Shown here: piece by piece, positions 23,760 through 32,287 of the stretch
How positions within the stretch are numbered: position 1 is the stretch's first letter
How the letters are laid out: the number at the start of each line of letters is the position of its first letter
Origin: Streptomyces sp. TSRI0281
Lineage (GTDB): Bacteria; Actinomycetota; Actinomycetes; Streptomycetales; Streptomycetaceae
Reading direction: 5' to 3'
DNA length: 64,000 nucleotides
Assembly: GCF_001905125.1 (NCBI RefSeq)
Contig: NZ_LWLE01000001.1
Span: forward strand, 186,001 to 250,000
Position numbers and translations under genes: made by a program
The notes under the pieces: model-generated
Databases searched by the model: none
What the model saw: the letters and a program-made list of their open reading frames with translations, nothing else
Told to the model about the DNA's origin: nothing

Positions 23760-24712
23760 GCCGCCTCCATCCAGATATCGGCGAGGGACTCCTCCAGATT
23801 GATCCGGGGCCGCCAGCCCAGCCGGTCCCGGGCGGTGCGGACGTCGGCCTGCTGCCAGCCACCGCAGCCGTCCGGGTACGGGGACGGGGTGGCCGAGAGG
23901 TGCTCGACGACGGATTCGGTGGAGGCGCGGGGGGCGCCGATCGGAATCCGGGCGGGGGGCGTGTCCAGCTCGTGGAGTGCGCCCGCGTACCCGGCGACCC
24001 TGGCGAGGACGGCGGCCGCGTCGCGCAGCCGTACGGCCCGGCCGGTGCCGATGTTGACGACGCCCTGGGCGGCGGAGAGCGAGGCGGCGTGCACGGCGCG
24101 CGCCACGTCCCGTACGTCGACGAAGTCACGCTGCACCCCGAGACCGCTGAGCTTGAGCTCGCCGTCGCCGGACTGCATGGCCCGGCGCATGGCCTCGGCG
24201 AGCCTGCCGAGCGGCGAGCCCGCCGGGGTGCCGGGGCCGACCGGTGAGAACACTCTGAGCACGACGGCGTCCAGGTCCGAGCCGAGGACGAGTTCGGTGG
24301 CGGCGAGCTTGCTGACCCCGTACGGGCCGCCGGGGCGCGGGATGGCGTCCTCGGCGGTCGAGGAGCCGGGCTGCGAGGGCCCGTACTCGGAGGCGCAGCC
24401 GACCTGGACGAGCCTGGCCCCGCAGCCGCTGCGGCGCAGGGCCTCGCAGACGGTGGCGACGGCGACGGTGTTGTGCCTGGTCAGGTCCCGGGCGCCGCCG
24501 CGGGTGGCGCCCGCGCAGTTGACGACGACTCCGGGGTGGACGGCGTCCAGGAAGCGGGTGAGCGCTCCGGGGCTGCCGCCCGCGAGGTCGAACCGTACGT
24601 CGGCGTCGTCGCCGCGGCCGAGTGCCGTGAGGTGCACGGCGGGATCGGCGAGCAGGCGGTCGGCGACGAAGCGGCCGAGGAATCCGTTGGCTCCGAGCAG
24701 CAGCACCCTCAT
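23747..24712 (-). CDS. NAD-dependent epimerase/dehydratase (extended SDR)
   Basis: This 321-aa sugar-nucleotide-type enzyme has the extended-SDR Rossmann motif GANGFLG (residues 7-13), NCAG, VQVGCASEYG and the catalytic YGVSK. The sequence NIGTGRAVRLRD and the later LGWRPRINLEESL are typical of nucleotide-sugar 4-epimerases and reductases. Exact specificity cannot be read from sequence. In this operon a C4-epimerase supplying UDP-galactose or UDP-GalNAc to the glycosyltransferase would make sense, but that is inference. The ATG at 24712 has AGGGG upstream. Its 3' end overlaps the spherulin-like gene. Confidence 0.85.
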   Translation of the reverse strand: MRVLLLGANGFLGRFVADRLLADPAVHLTALGRGDDADVRFDLAGGSPGALTRFLDAVHPGVVVNCAGATRGGARDLTRHNTVAVATVCEALRRSGCGARLVQVGCASEYGPSQPGSSTAEDAIPRPGGPYGVSKLAATELVLGSDLDAVVLRVFSPVGPGTPAGSPLGRLAEAMRRAMQSGDGELKLSGLGVQRDFVDVRDVARAVHAASLSAAQGVVNIGTGRAVRLRDAAAVLARVAGYAGALHELDTPPARIPIGAPRASTESVVEHLSATPSPYPDGCGGWQQADVRTARDRLGWRPRINLEESLADIWMEAACRI

Positions 24713-24914
24713 CGTGCACCCCTTCGGTGCCGACGGCGGCTTGCCGGTGCGGGGGATTGGGGCGTCATGTCCGGTGTCTCCTTGGGGCAGTTACGTGCGA
24801 GGCGGGCCCACGGCGTCGGCTCCGCGGGGTGGGGCGGTGGTACGGGGTGGGGCGGATGGGCGGTGGTGCGGGGCGGGCAGCAGCGCGTCGGTGCGGTGGT
24901 GCCTCGATGAGGGG

Positions 24915-26342
24915 TCAGGCCCTGGCGTGGGCGGATGCCCGGGAGAGGGCGACGGCGGCGTGGATGAGCAGCCCGAGGGCGGCCGCTCCACAGGCGAGGG
25001 CGGGTACGGCTCCGGTGCCGCCCCAGGTGACGAGGGCGTTCACCGGCCGGGCGAGGAGGTCGAGGCCGGGCAGCCTCCCGGCGAGGATCAGGGCGGGGGC
25101 CGCCGCTTCGACGGCGCAGGCGGCGGCGAGCCCGGTGGTGGCGGCCTCCGGGAAGCCGTGCGCGCAGAGCAGTCGGGCCAGGAGGAACAGGACACCGAGG
25201 GCCGTGACGGCGACGGGCGTGCCGCCTCCTCCGTGTCCCAGGTCGGCGAGGAGCACCAACGGCACGAGCGCGCACAGGAAGAGCGCGACGGCACCGAGGA
25301 GCAGGGGGCGCACAGCGGCGCCGAACTCCTCCAGTGCGCGGCAGCCGGTGAGTTTGCGGTGGGCGTGTACGGAGAAGAGGTGCACGCACCACGCGGCGGG
25401 GGCCACGGCGAGCGCGAGCCCGAGCAGCGGGGCGGGCGTACCGGTCCAGGGCCCGTCGGGTCCGCCGCTGATGACCTGGGCCAGCAACTCCTCGCCGTAC
25501 ACCGCGTAGGCGAGGAGCCAGCAGCCGTACAGCGCGCTCCGGCCGGTGCCTTCGGGGGCGTGCAGCGGTCCGCGCCGTAGGCACGACCGCAGGGCCAGAA
25601 GCACAAGGAGTGCCCCGAGCGCGGTCACGGCGCATCGCGCTCCCCCACCGAGGACGCCTTCCGTGGCGCGCAGCACGCCCGCGGTCGCGAGGCAGGCGGC
25701 GCCCGGCAGCAGCGCGAGCAGCGTCCAGCCGGCCCGTGCCCCGGTGTCGGGCACCGGTCCGGGAGCCCGGCGGATTCCGGGCTCCCCCGCGCTGCCCGGA
25801 ACCCGGGCGTACAGCTCCTCGGCGAGCGAGAAGACGTCCCGGTGGCGGTAGCGGGCGGCGGTGCGGTCGGTGAGTCCGTGGGCCTCAAGACCGGCGGCGA
25901 TCTCCAGGGCGTCCACGGCGCGTTCGCAGAGTTCGCGATGGCTGTGCATGAGCGATTTCACGGGGTCGGCGGGGCCGCGGCGGGCGATGCGGGGCCCGGG
26001 GCCCTTGGACACGGCACCTGCGGACACGGGGCCTTCGAAAACGGGGCCTTCGGACACGGGATCCTCCGCCGCGCGGCCCTTCACCACCGGGCCCTCTACG
26101 GGGGCACCGCTCTGCCGGTCGGCGCTGGACGGGAGGCCCCACGGGGGCTCGGAGATCTCCGCGAACGCGATGACCGGGGTGGCCGAGGTCGCTGAAGTCG
26201 CCGAGGTGGCCGGGGTCGCTGAAGTCGCCGGGGTCGCCGAGACCAGCGCTTCGGAGCGTGGGTCCCGGGCGCCGCCGGCGCGCGGGGCGGCCGGGGTGTC
26301 ATGGGCGCCGGAGACTTCGCGCCCTTCGGTCGGTCGGCGCAT
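24915..26342 (-). CDS. Polytopic membrane protein of the polysaccharide operon
   Basis: This 475-aa protein has a long cytosolic head and about eight or nine hydrophobic segments, including LLALLPGAACLATAGVL, AVTALGALLVLLAL and ALGLLIHAAVAL. The head contains a decayed Ala/Thr/Ser-Pro repeat and an EGPV-type repeat, then a conserved-looking segment around MHSHRELCERAVDALEIAAGLEAHG. GGGAGG lies 8 nt before the ATG at 26342. No transporter family is recognised, and it does not show the N-terminal signature expected of the Pel exporter PelG. Its operon position suggests polymer export or assembly, which is inference. Confidence 0.7.
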   Translation of the reverse strand: MRRPTEGREVSGAHDTPAAPRAGGARDPRSEALVSATPATSATPATSATSATSATPVIAFAEISEPPWGLPSSADRQSGAPVEGPVVKGRAAEDPVSEGPVFEGPVSAGAVSKGPGPRIARRGPADPVKSLMHSHRELCERAVDALEIAAGLEAHGLTDRTAARYRHRDVFSLAEELYARVPGSAGEPGIRRAPGPVPDTGARAGWTLLALLPGAACLATAGVLRATEGVLGGGARCAVTALGALLVLLALRSCLRRGPLHAPEGTGRSALYGCWLLAYAVYGEELLAQVISGGPDGPWTGTPAPLLGLALAVAPAAWCVHLFSVHAHRKLTGCRALEEFGAAVRPLLLGAVALFLCALVPLVLLADLGHGGGGTPVAVTALGVLFLLARLLCAHGFPEAATTGLAAACAVEAAAPALILAGRLPGLDLLARPVNALVTWGGTGAVPALACGAAALGLLIHAAVALSRASAHARA

Positions 26343-26376
26343 CGGGAATCCTCCCTGGTCGTGGCCCGTCAGGTGG

Positions 26377-28251
26377 TCACGCATCGCCGCCCCCGGTTCC
26401 CGCGCCGCCCGCGGAGCCTGCCGCGCCCGCGCACACGCCCGCGGGTTCGGCGGCCCGTCCGGGCAACCGGGCGGCGGGCCGCGTCCAGTGGCCGGACACC
26501 CGGGCCTCCGGCGGGGTGGCGAACGGACGGGGATCGCCGTCGGCGTCCACCGCGTCGGCCTCCCGGCACACCGGGGAGCGCGAGATCAGCTCCAGGTAAA
26601 TGCCGCGAAATGCCGCAAGGTTCTGTTCGACGGTGAACAGTTCGAGCGCCCGCGCCCGCGCCGCCGCGCCCAGGCGTGCACGGCGTTCGGGGTCGCGCAG
26701 CAGCGTGACGCAGGCGTCGGCGAGCGCCCGCGGATTGCGCGGGGGCACGACGAGCCCCGTACCGCCGATCACCTCGACGACCGCCCCCACGTCCGTGGAG
26801 ACGGTGGCCCGGCCGCAGAACATCGCCTCGACCAGACCGGTCGGGAAGCCCTCGACCACGCTGGAGAGCACGACGACACCGGCCGCCGCGTACGCCTCGG
26901 CGAGGTCGGGGACCTCGGGGCCGCCGATCTCCTCGAAGGAGACCGGGTTGCCGCCCTTGGTGTGGGCTCCGGTGGCCTCGTCGGGGAAGAGCCGGTCGGC
27001 CAGCGCCCGGCAGTGCGTGAGGTACGTGGTGTCCTCGGCCCCCCCGGCCGGGGCGGCGAGGATCCGCAGCCGGGCGGCCGGTTCGGCGCGGCGGACCTCG
27101 GTGAACGCGTGGAGCAGGGAGATCAGGTCCTTGGCGGGCTCGATCCGGCCGACCCGGACCAGTGTGTCCGGGCCGCCGCTGTCGTCGCCCTCCCCCACGC
27201 CCGTGAAGCGGTCCGCCGCCACGCCGGGGTGGACCGTGCGCAGCTTGGCGCGGTCGGCGCCGCTCCGCTCCTGCCAGCGGCGTACCTGGGTGTTGCCGGG
27301 GGTGATGAGCTCGGCCTGGCGGTAGACCTCGGCGGCCAGCAGTCCGTGGAAGTTCGCGAGCAGGGCGTGTACCGGCGCGCTGAACGGCGCGTCGGGCGCG
27401 GCCAGATAGTGCGCCCGCAGGGGCACACCGTGCTCCGTGACCAGCAGCGGCACCCCGAAGAAGCGTTTGGCCAGCAGCCCCGGCAGCGCGGCGGCGCCAC
27501 CCGATGCCGCGTGGCAGAGGTCGACCGCCCCGAGGCTCTCCCTGCCGTACCAGTCGAGGGAGAGCGGGCGCAGGATGCGCTCCAGTTCGGCGGCGAAGGC
27601 GAGGTGGTCGGGCACGGTGGCGCTCTGGACGGTCCGGCCGGTGCCGCGGGCACGGCAGGCCGATTCCAGGATGCGCACGGTGGTCTCGGAGCGCAGGGCG
27701 GTGTGCAGACCGCCGCGCTCCGCGGCCAGCTCGGCCAGCCCGTAGAGGCCCTGGGCGAAGAGCACACCGGGCGTACCGGGCGTACCTGCCGCCGCCGCAC
27801 CACCGCACTCACCGGAGCCGGACCCCGTCGCACGGCGCGCATCACACCCGGACCCCGCCTCGTGACACGTACCGGCACCGGGCCCCGTGTCCGTACCGGT
27901 GCCGCCCGTCGCGCAGACCGCGGTGGCGAGCGCCGTCATGTGCGCCCTGAAGCGCCGTCGTTCGCGCCTCCCGTACGAGCCCCGGCCCCCCGTCACGAGC
28001 CGGGCCAGGAGCCCGCGCCCGCCGCTGCCGCGCAGGGTGCCGTCCTCAGGGGTCCACAGCGGCGCGGTGCGCACCCGGCTCACGTGGTGCGGGAGCCGGA
28101 CCCAGCCCTGGTCCTCCTGGTGGGCGGAGCGGCTCAGCGCGAAGAGGTCGAACTCGTGCTGGGGAAGACCGCGCACCAGTCGGCCGCACCAGAGCCCGGA
28201 CTCACCGGCCGCATACGGGTAGCCACCGTCGGTGAGCAGTCCGATGCGCAC
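26377..28251 (-). CDS. PelF-type glycosyltransferase (DUF3492 + GT4)
   Basis: This 624-aa GT-B glycosyltransferase opens with a DUF3492-type N-terminal domain (RIGLLTDGGYPYAAGESGLW, LVRGLPQHEFDLFAL), the signature of PelF. PelF polymerises the GalNAc-rich Pel exopolysaccharide. The C-terminal GT4 half shows TEHGVPLR, NTQVRRW, VGRIEPAKDLISLL and the E-x7-E pair in VVEGFPTGLVEAM with TDVGAVVEVI. A Gly/Thr/Cys-rich insert of about 50 residues lies near residues 140-185, and the C terminus is disordered. GTG 28251 is chosen because the family similarity begins there. It is first in a four-gene operon. Confidence 0.85.
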   Translation of the reverse strand: MRIGLLTDGGYPYAAGESGLWCGRLVRGLPQHEFDLFALSRSAHQEDQGWVRLPHHVSRVRTAPLWTPEDGTLRGSGGRGLLARLVTGGRGSYGRRERRRFRAHMTALATAVCATGGTGTDTGPGAGTCHEAGSGCDARRATGSGSGECGGAAAAGTPGTPGVLFAQGLYGLAELAAERGGLHTALRSETTVRILESACRARGTGRTVQSATVPDHLAFAAELERILRPLSLDWYGRESLGAVDLCHAASGGAAALPGLLAKRFFGVPLLVTEHGVPLRAHYLAAPDAPFSAPVHALLANFHGLLAAEVYRQAELITPGNTQVRRWQERSGADRAKLRTVHPGVAADRFTGVGEGDDSGGPDTLVRVGRIEPAKDLISLLHAFTEVRRAEPAARLRILAAPAGGAEDTTYLTHCRALADRLFPDEATGAHTKGGNPVSFEEIGGPEVPDLAEAYAAAGVVVLSSVVEGFPTGLVEAMFCGRATVSTDVGAVVEVIGGTGLVVPPRNPRALADACVTLLRDPERRARLGAAARARALELFTVEQNLAAFRGIYLELISRSPVCREADAVDADGDPRPFATPPEARVSGHWTRPAARLPGRAAEPAGVCAGAAGSAGGAGTGGGDA

Positions 28252-28330
28252 GAGTACACCCCCGATCTCCCTTGTCAGCGGCCGCCGTTGGAACGGCGAC
28301 TCGCAGCGGGACGACCGTAAGCGGATACGC

Positions 28331-28366
28331 CGGTGGCGCGACGGACGGTTGTCCGTCGCGCCACCG
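28331..28366. terminator. Terminator separating the peptide-importer operon from the polysaccharide operon
   Basis: A perfect 16-bp inverted repeat (CGGTGGCGCGACGGAC with its complement) has a GGTT loop. It lies 76 bp beyond the importer operon stop and 80 bp before the glycosyltransferase start. The two operons therefore probably have separate promoters. Confidence 0.88.
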
Positions 28367-28441
28367 AAAGGGGTGAACCGTCGTAACTTTCCCACCCCGG
28401 CGGCGTTCCATCGCGGTATGGGGTCGTGGGGTTACGCAGGG

Positions 28442-30217
28442 TCAGGCAGCGGCCAGCTCCTTGCGGGCCGCGCGGCGCACCGCAGCGAGCCCCGGGTCGA
28501 GGGCGGGCACGGCTGCCAGCAGCTGCTTCGTGTACGGGTCCTGGGGCGACCCGTACACGTCGTCGGCATCGCCCTGCTCGACGACGACCCCGTTGCGCAT
28601 CACCGCGACCCGGTCGCTGACCTGCCGGACGACGGCGAGGTCGTGCGCGATGAAGACCAGCCCGATGCCCAGCTCGCGCTGGAGTTCGGCGAGGAGACCG
28701 ATGACCTGCGCCTGGGTGGTGACGTCCAGCGCGGAGACCGGCTCGTCGCAGACGATCAGCCTGGGTTCGGCGGCCAGCGCGCGGGCGATCCCGACGCGCT
28801 GACGCTGTCCGCCGCTGAACTCGTGCGGATAGCGTTCGTACCGGCCGGGGTCCAGGCCCACCCGTTCCAGCAGCTCGCCCACCCGGTCGCGGATACGGCT
28901 CTCGTCCCTCTCCCCCGCCGCCCGGAGCGGGTCGGCGACGGATTCTCCGATCGACCGGCGCGGGTTGAGCGAGGCGACGGGGTCCTGGAAGACCATCTGG
29001 AGCTCGCGCCGGACCGGCCGCAGCCCCCTCTCGGAGAGTGAGCCGATCTCCGTACCCCCGTAACGGAGCCGGCCCGACGTCGGATCGAGCAGCCGCACCA
29101 GCATCCGCCCGAGCGTCGTCTTGCCGCTGCCGCTCTCGCCGACGATGCCGAGCGTCCGGCCGGCGTGCACGCTGAGCGAGACCCCGTCCACGGCGGCGAC
29201 CCGGCCGCGCCCGCGGCCGAACTCGCGCCGCAGATCCACCGCTTCGAGCAGCGGCGGCGCGTCGGCCCCGGCGGCGACGACAGAGGCACGCGGCGCGGCG
29301 ACGGCAGAGGCGTGCGGCGCGGCAGAGCGGCGCGGCGCGGCGGAGGTGTCGTCGGGTCCCGGGGCGCGGGGCACCGCGACGGCCGGCGCGCGAGGCACCG
29401 GAACGGACACCGCGTCCGGCACCACCCGCTTCACGTCCACCCTCGGCACCGCGGAGAGCAGTTCCCTGGTGTACGCCTCGCGGGGCCGGCCCAGCACCTC
29501 GGCGACCGGTCCGCGTTCGACCTCGCGGCCCGCCCGCATGACGAGCACCTCATCCACGCTCTCCGCCGCCACCCCCACGTCATGGGTGACCAGCAGCAGC
29601 CCCATGCCGCTCTCGCGCCGCAGCCCGTGCAGCAGGTCCAGGATCTGGGCCTGCACCGTGACGTCCAGGGCGGTGGTCGGCTCGTCGGCGATCAGCAGCC
29701 GCGGTTCACAGGCCAGGGCCATCGCGATGAGCGCCCGCTGCCGCATGCCACCGGAGAACTCGTGCGGCCGGGAGCCGGCCCGGCGCGCCGCGTCCGGGAT
29801 GCCGACCCGGTCCAGCACCTCGACGGCACGGGCGCGGGCGGCCCGCCGGGACACGGAGTTGTGCACCCGGTACACCTCGGCGATCTGGTCGCCGACCGTG
29901 TAGTACGGGTCGAGCGAGGACAGCGGGTCCTGGAAGACCATGGCGGCCTTCGCGCCGCGCAGCGCCCGCAGCGCGGCGTCGTCCGCGGCGCCCACGTCCG
30001 TACCTGCGACCCGGATCGAACCGGTGACCCGGGCGCCCGTACCGCGGTGCAGTCCGAGCAGGGCGTACGCGGACGCGCTCTTGCCGGAGCCGGATTCACC
30101 GACGACGCCGAGCGCGCCGCCCGCCTCCAGGGTGAACGAGAGCCCGTCCACGGCCCGGACGGAGCCGAAGTCGATGGTGAGGTCCTTGACCTCGACCAAC
30201 GGGGAGGGAGTTGTCAT
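28442..30217 (-). CDS. Peptide ABC importer, fused double ATPase (DppD-DppF type)
   Basis: This 591-aa cytosolic ATPase contains two complete ABC domains. The first has GESGSGKS, MVFQDPLSSLDP, EFSGGMRQR and LIADEPTTALD. The second has GESGSGKTT, MVFQDPVASLNP, EFSGGQRQR and IVCDEPVSALD. The Ala/Pro-rich linker between them (about residues 265-320) replaces the usual gene boundary. Both C-terminal tails carry the oligopeptide-type PYT(R/K)(E/Q)LL motif. It powers the two downstream-named permeases for uptake of oligopeptides or similar solutes. The ATG at 30217 overlaps the permease stop as ATGA. Confidence 0.93.
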   Translation of the reverse strand: MTTPSPLVEVKDLTIDFGSVRAVDGLSFTLEAGGALGVVGESGSGKSASAYALLGLHRGTGARVTGSIRVAGTDVGAADDAALRALRGAKAAMVFQDPLSSLDPYYTVGDQIAEVYRVHNSVSRRAARARAVEVLDRVGIPDAARRAGSRPHEFSGGMRQRALIAMALACEPRLLIADEPTTALDVTVQAQILDLLHGLRRESGMGLLLVTHDVGVAAESVDEVLVMRAGREVERGPVAEVLGRPREAYTRELLSAVPRVDVKRVVPDAVSVPVPRAPAVAVPRAPGPDDTSAAPRRSAAPHASAVAAPRASVVAAGADAPPLLEAVDLRREFGRGRGRVAAVDGVSLSVHAGRTLGIVGESGSGKTTLGRMLVRLLDPTSGRLRYGGTEIGSLSERGLRPVRRELQMVFQDPVASLNPRRSIGESVADPLRAAGERDESRIRDRVGELLERVGLDPGRYERYPHEFSGGQRQRVGIARALAAEPRLIVCDEPVSALDVTTQAQVIGLLAELQRELGIGLVFIAHDLAVVRQVSDRVAVMRNGVVVEQGDADDVYGSPQDPYTKQLLAAVPALDPGLAAVRRAARKELAAA

Positions 30218-31203
30218 GACAGGACCACCCGTCGGTCGGCCAGCGCGTACAGGACGTCCGCGACGGTATTGGCGAGCACCACGAAGAAACCGGTCACCAG
30301 CACCATGCCGACGACGACGGGCAGGTCGACGACCTTCACGGCGTGCACCAGTTCGCGGCCGATGCCGGGGATGCCGAAGAGTGATTCGGTCAGGACCGCG
30401 CCGCCGAACATCGAGCCGAAGTCCAGCGCGCTGAGCGCGATCACGGGCGCGACGGCACCGCGCAGGGCGTGCCGCCCGATGATGGCGCGCTCGCTGACTC
30501 CGTAGGCGCGAAAGGTGCGCACATGGTCCTCGGCGAGCGTCTCCAGCATGGAACTCCTGGTCAGCCGGGCGTATTTGGCGGACTCGATGAGGGCCAGCGA
30601 CACCCAGGGCAGGAGCAGCCCCCAGGCCCACTGTTCGGGGTTCTCCGTGAACGGTACGTACGTCGGGGACGGCAGCCACTGGAGTGTGGAGCAGAAGACG
30701 ATGATGAGCAGCAGCCCGATGACGAAGACGGGCGTGGCGGTTCCGGCCAGGGTCAGCCAGGTCAGCACCCGCTCGGTGATCCGGCCCCGCCGCCAGGCGG
30801 ACAGCACTCCCGTGCCGACGCCGAGCAGGACCCAGCCCACGAAGGCGCCGATCACGAGCGAGGCGGTGACCGGCAGCTTGGCCAGGATCAGCTGGGTGAC
30901 CTGCTGATCGCTCTGGTACGAGACCCCGAGGCAGGGTGCGGAGCAGTGCTCGACCCCGGTACCGGTGGAGAAGTCGCGTCCGGCGACGATGCCCTGGAGG
31001 AAGTGCCAGTACTGCACGTACACCGGGTCGTCCAGCCGTAGCTGCTGGGTGACCTGGGCGACCTGGGCGGGTGAGCAGCGCGGGCCGCAGGCGATCTGGG
31101 CGACGTCGCCGGGGGCGACGTAGAAGATCGCGTACAGGATCACGGTCAGCGCGAGCAGGACGAAGACGGCGCCCCCGAGCCGTCGCAGCAGAAACCCGGT
31201 CAT
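30214..31203 (-). CDS. Peptide ABC importer permease (DppB type)
   Basis: This 329-aa inner-membrane permease starts RRLGGAVFVLLALTVILYAIFYVAPGD, the N-terminal helix common to DppB/OppB. The EAA coupling loop is FRAYGVSERAIIGRHALRGA, followed by PVIALSALDFG and FGIPGIGRELV. A short periplasmic segment holds four Cys (CGPRC, HCSAPC), which is unusual and could form disulfides. It overlaps both neighbours by ATGA, so the operon is tightly coupled. Confidence 0.93.
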   Translation of the reverse strand: MTGFLLRRLGGAVFVLLALTVILYAIFYVAPGDVAQIACGPRCSPAQVAQVTQQLRLDDPVYVQYWHFLQGIVAGRDFSTGTGVEHCSAPCLGVSYQSDQQVTQLILAKLPVTASLVIGAFVGWVLLGVGTGVLSAWRRGRITERVLTWLTLAGTATPVFVIGLLLIIVFCSTLQWLPSPTYVPFTENPEQWAWGLLLPWVSLALIESAKYARLTRSSMLETLAEDHVRTFRAYGVSERAIIGRHALRGAVAPVIALSALDFGSMFGGAVLTESLFGIPGIGRELVHAVKVVDLPVVVGMVLVTGFFVVLANTVADVLYALADRRVVLS

Positions 31204-32285
31204 GCCCGGTCCTCCTCGGACTTCTTGGCCGCCTTGACCGCACCGGACTTCTTGGCTTCCTTGTCCGCACCGGAGCTCTTGGCTTCCTTGTCCGCACCGG
31301 AGCTCTTGGCTTCCTTGCTTCCGGTGCCGATCCGCAGCCGGGACGCGGCGCGCGGGTCGAGTGCCGTGCGGATGCCCTCGCCGAGGACGGTCAGCGCGAG
31401 CACGGTGACGAAGAGCAGTCCGGCGGGGAGCAGCAGATAGGTGGGGGCCGCCTGGTACCAGGTGTCGGCCTCGGTGAGCATCTGTCCCCAGGACGGGGTG
31501 GGCGGTTTGATGCCGACGCCGAGGAAGGACAGGGCCGCCTCGACGACGATGTTGGTGGGAAACATCAGCGCGGCGTAGGTGATGACGGGTGCGGCGAGCG
31601 CGGGCAGGAGTTCGCGCCGGGCGATGCTCCACTTGCCGCGGCCACTGAGCCGGGCCGCCGAGACGAAGTCGAGGGATTTCAGGGTGAGGGCCTGGGCCCG
31701 CACGATCTTCGACGTACCGGCCCAGTTGATCCCGCCGATGACCAGGGCGATCAGCACGGGCCGGGGGAAGGTGTCCGGGACGATCGCCAGGAGCGCCAGG
31801 GCGATGACCATGATCGGCAGGGCGACGTTGATGTCGGTGATGCGGCTGAGGACCTGGTCGACCCAGCGGCTGCCGAGGGCGGCGGCGAGACCGATGGCCA
31901 GCCCGATCGCGATCTGGAGGACCGTGGCGACGACGGCGACGCCGAGCGAGACCCGGGCACCGTGGACGATACGGGCGAACAGGTCGCGGCCGGTCTGCGG
32001 TTCGACACCGAGCCAGTGATCCGCGCTGATGCCGCCGAACGAGCCGATGGGCACACCGCCGGCCGCCGAGTCGACGAGGTCGGGGTGGTAGGTGTTGGGG
32101 TCCTGGCCCGCCAGTGCGCTGAGCAGCGGCGCGGCGAGTGCGACCAGGACGAGCAGGAGGACCACGACCGCCGCGGCGGTGGCCGCGCGCTGGGCGCGCA
32201 GCCGCCGCCGGAACAGCCGGGCCCCCGAGGCGGGGGCGGCGGTGTTCGCCGCTCCCGCCTCCTGGACCAGAAGTGCTTCCGACAT
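31200..32285 (-). CDS. Peptide ABC importer permease (DppC type)
   Basis: This 361-aa permease shows the DppC/OppC pattern: an N-terminal helix (VVVLLLVLVALAAPL), a periplasmic segment ending HWLGVEPQTGRDLFARIVHGARVSL, then five helices with the EAA loop AARLSGRGKWSIARRELLPAL and the LSFLGVGIKPPTPSWGQML motif. The C terminus has an odd Lys-rich tail of repeated KEAKSSGAD units, encoded by a 27-bp DNA repeat. It is likely to be a recent expansion in the cytosol. The ATG at 32285 begins 2 bp after the binding-protein stop. Confidence 0.93.
   Translation of the reverse strand: MSEALLVQEAGAANTAAPASGARLFRRRLRAQRAATAAAVVVLLLVLVALAAPLLSALAGQDPNTYHPDLVDSAAGGVPIGSFGGISADHWLGVEPQTGRDLFARIVHGARVSLGVAVVATVLQIAIGLAIGLAAALGSRWVDQVLSRITDINVALPIMVIALALLAIVPDTFPRPVLIALVIGGINWAGTSKIVRAQALTLKSLDFVSAARLSGRGKWSIARRELLPALAAPVITYAALMFPTNIVVEAALSFLGVGIKPPTPSWGQMLTEADTWYQAAPTYLLLPAGLLFVTVLALTVLGEGIRTALDPRAASRLRIGTGSKEAKSSGADKEAKSSGADKEAKKSGAVKAAKKSEEDRA
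31224..31320. repeat. 27-bp tandem repeat inside the DppC-type permease gene
   Basis: The sequence cttggcttccttgtccgc recurs at 31251, 31278 and 31305, with a diverged copy at 31224, all exactly 27 bp apart. It encodes the Lys/Ser/Ala tail repeat KEAKSSGAD. High DNA identity between the central copies suggests recent slippage or recombination. Confidence 0.88.
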
Positions 32286-32287
32286 GG

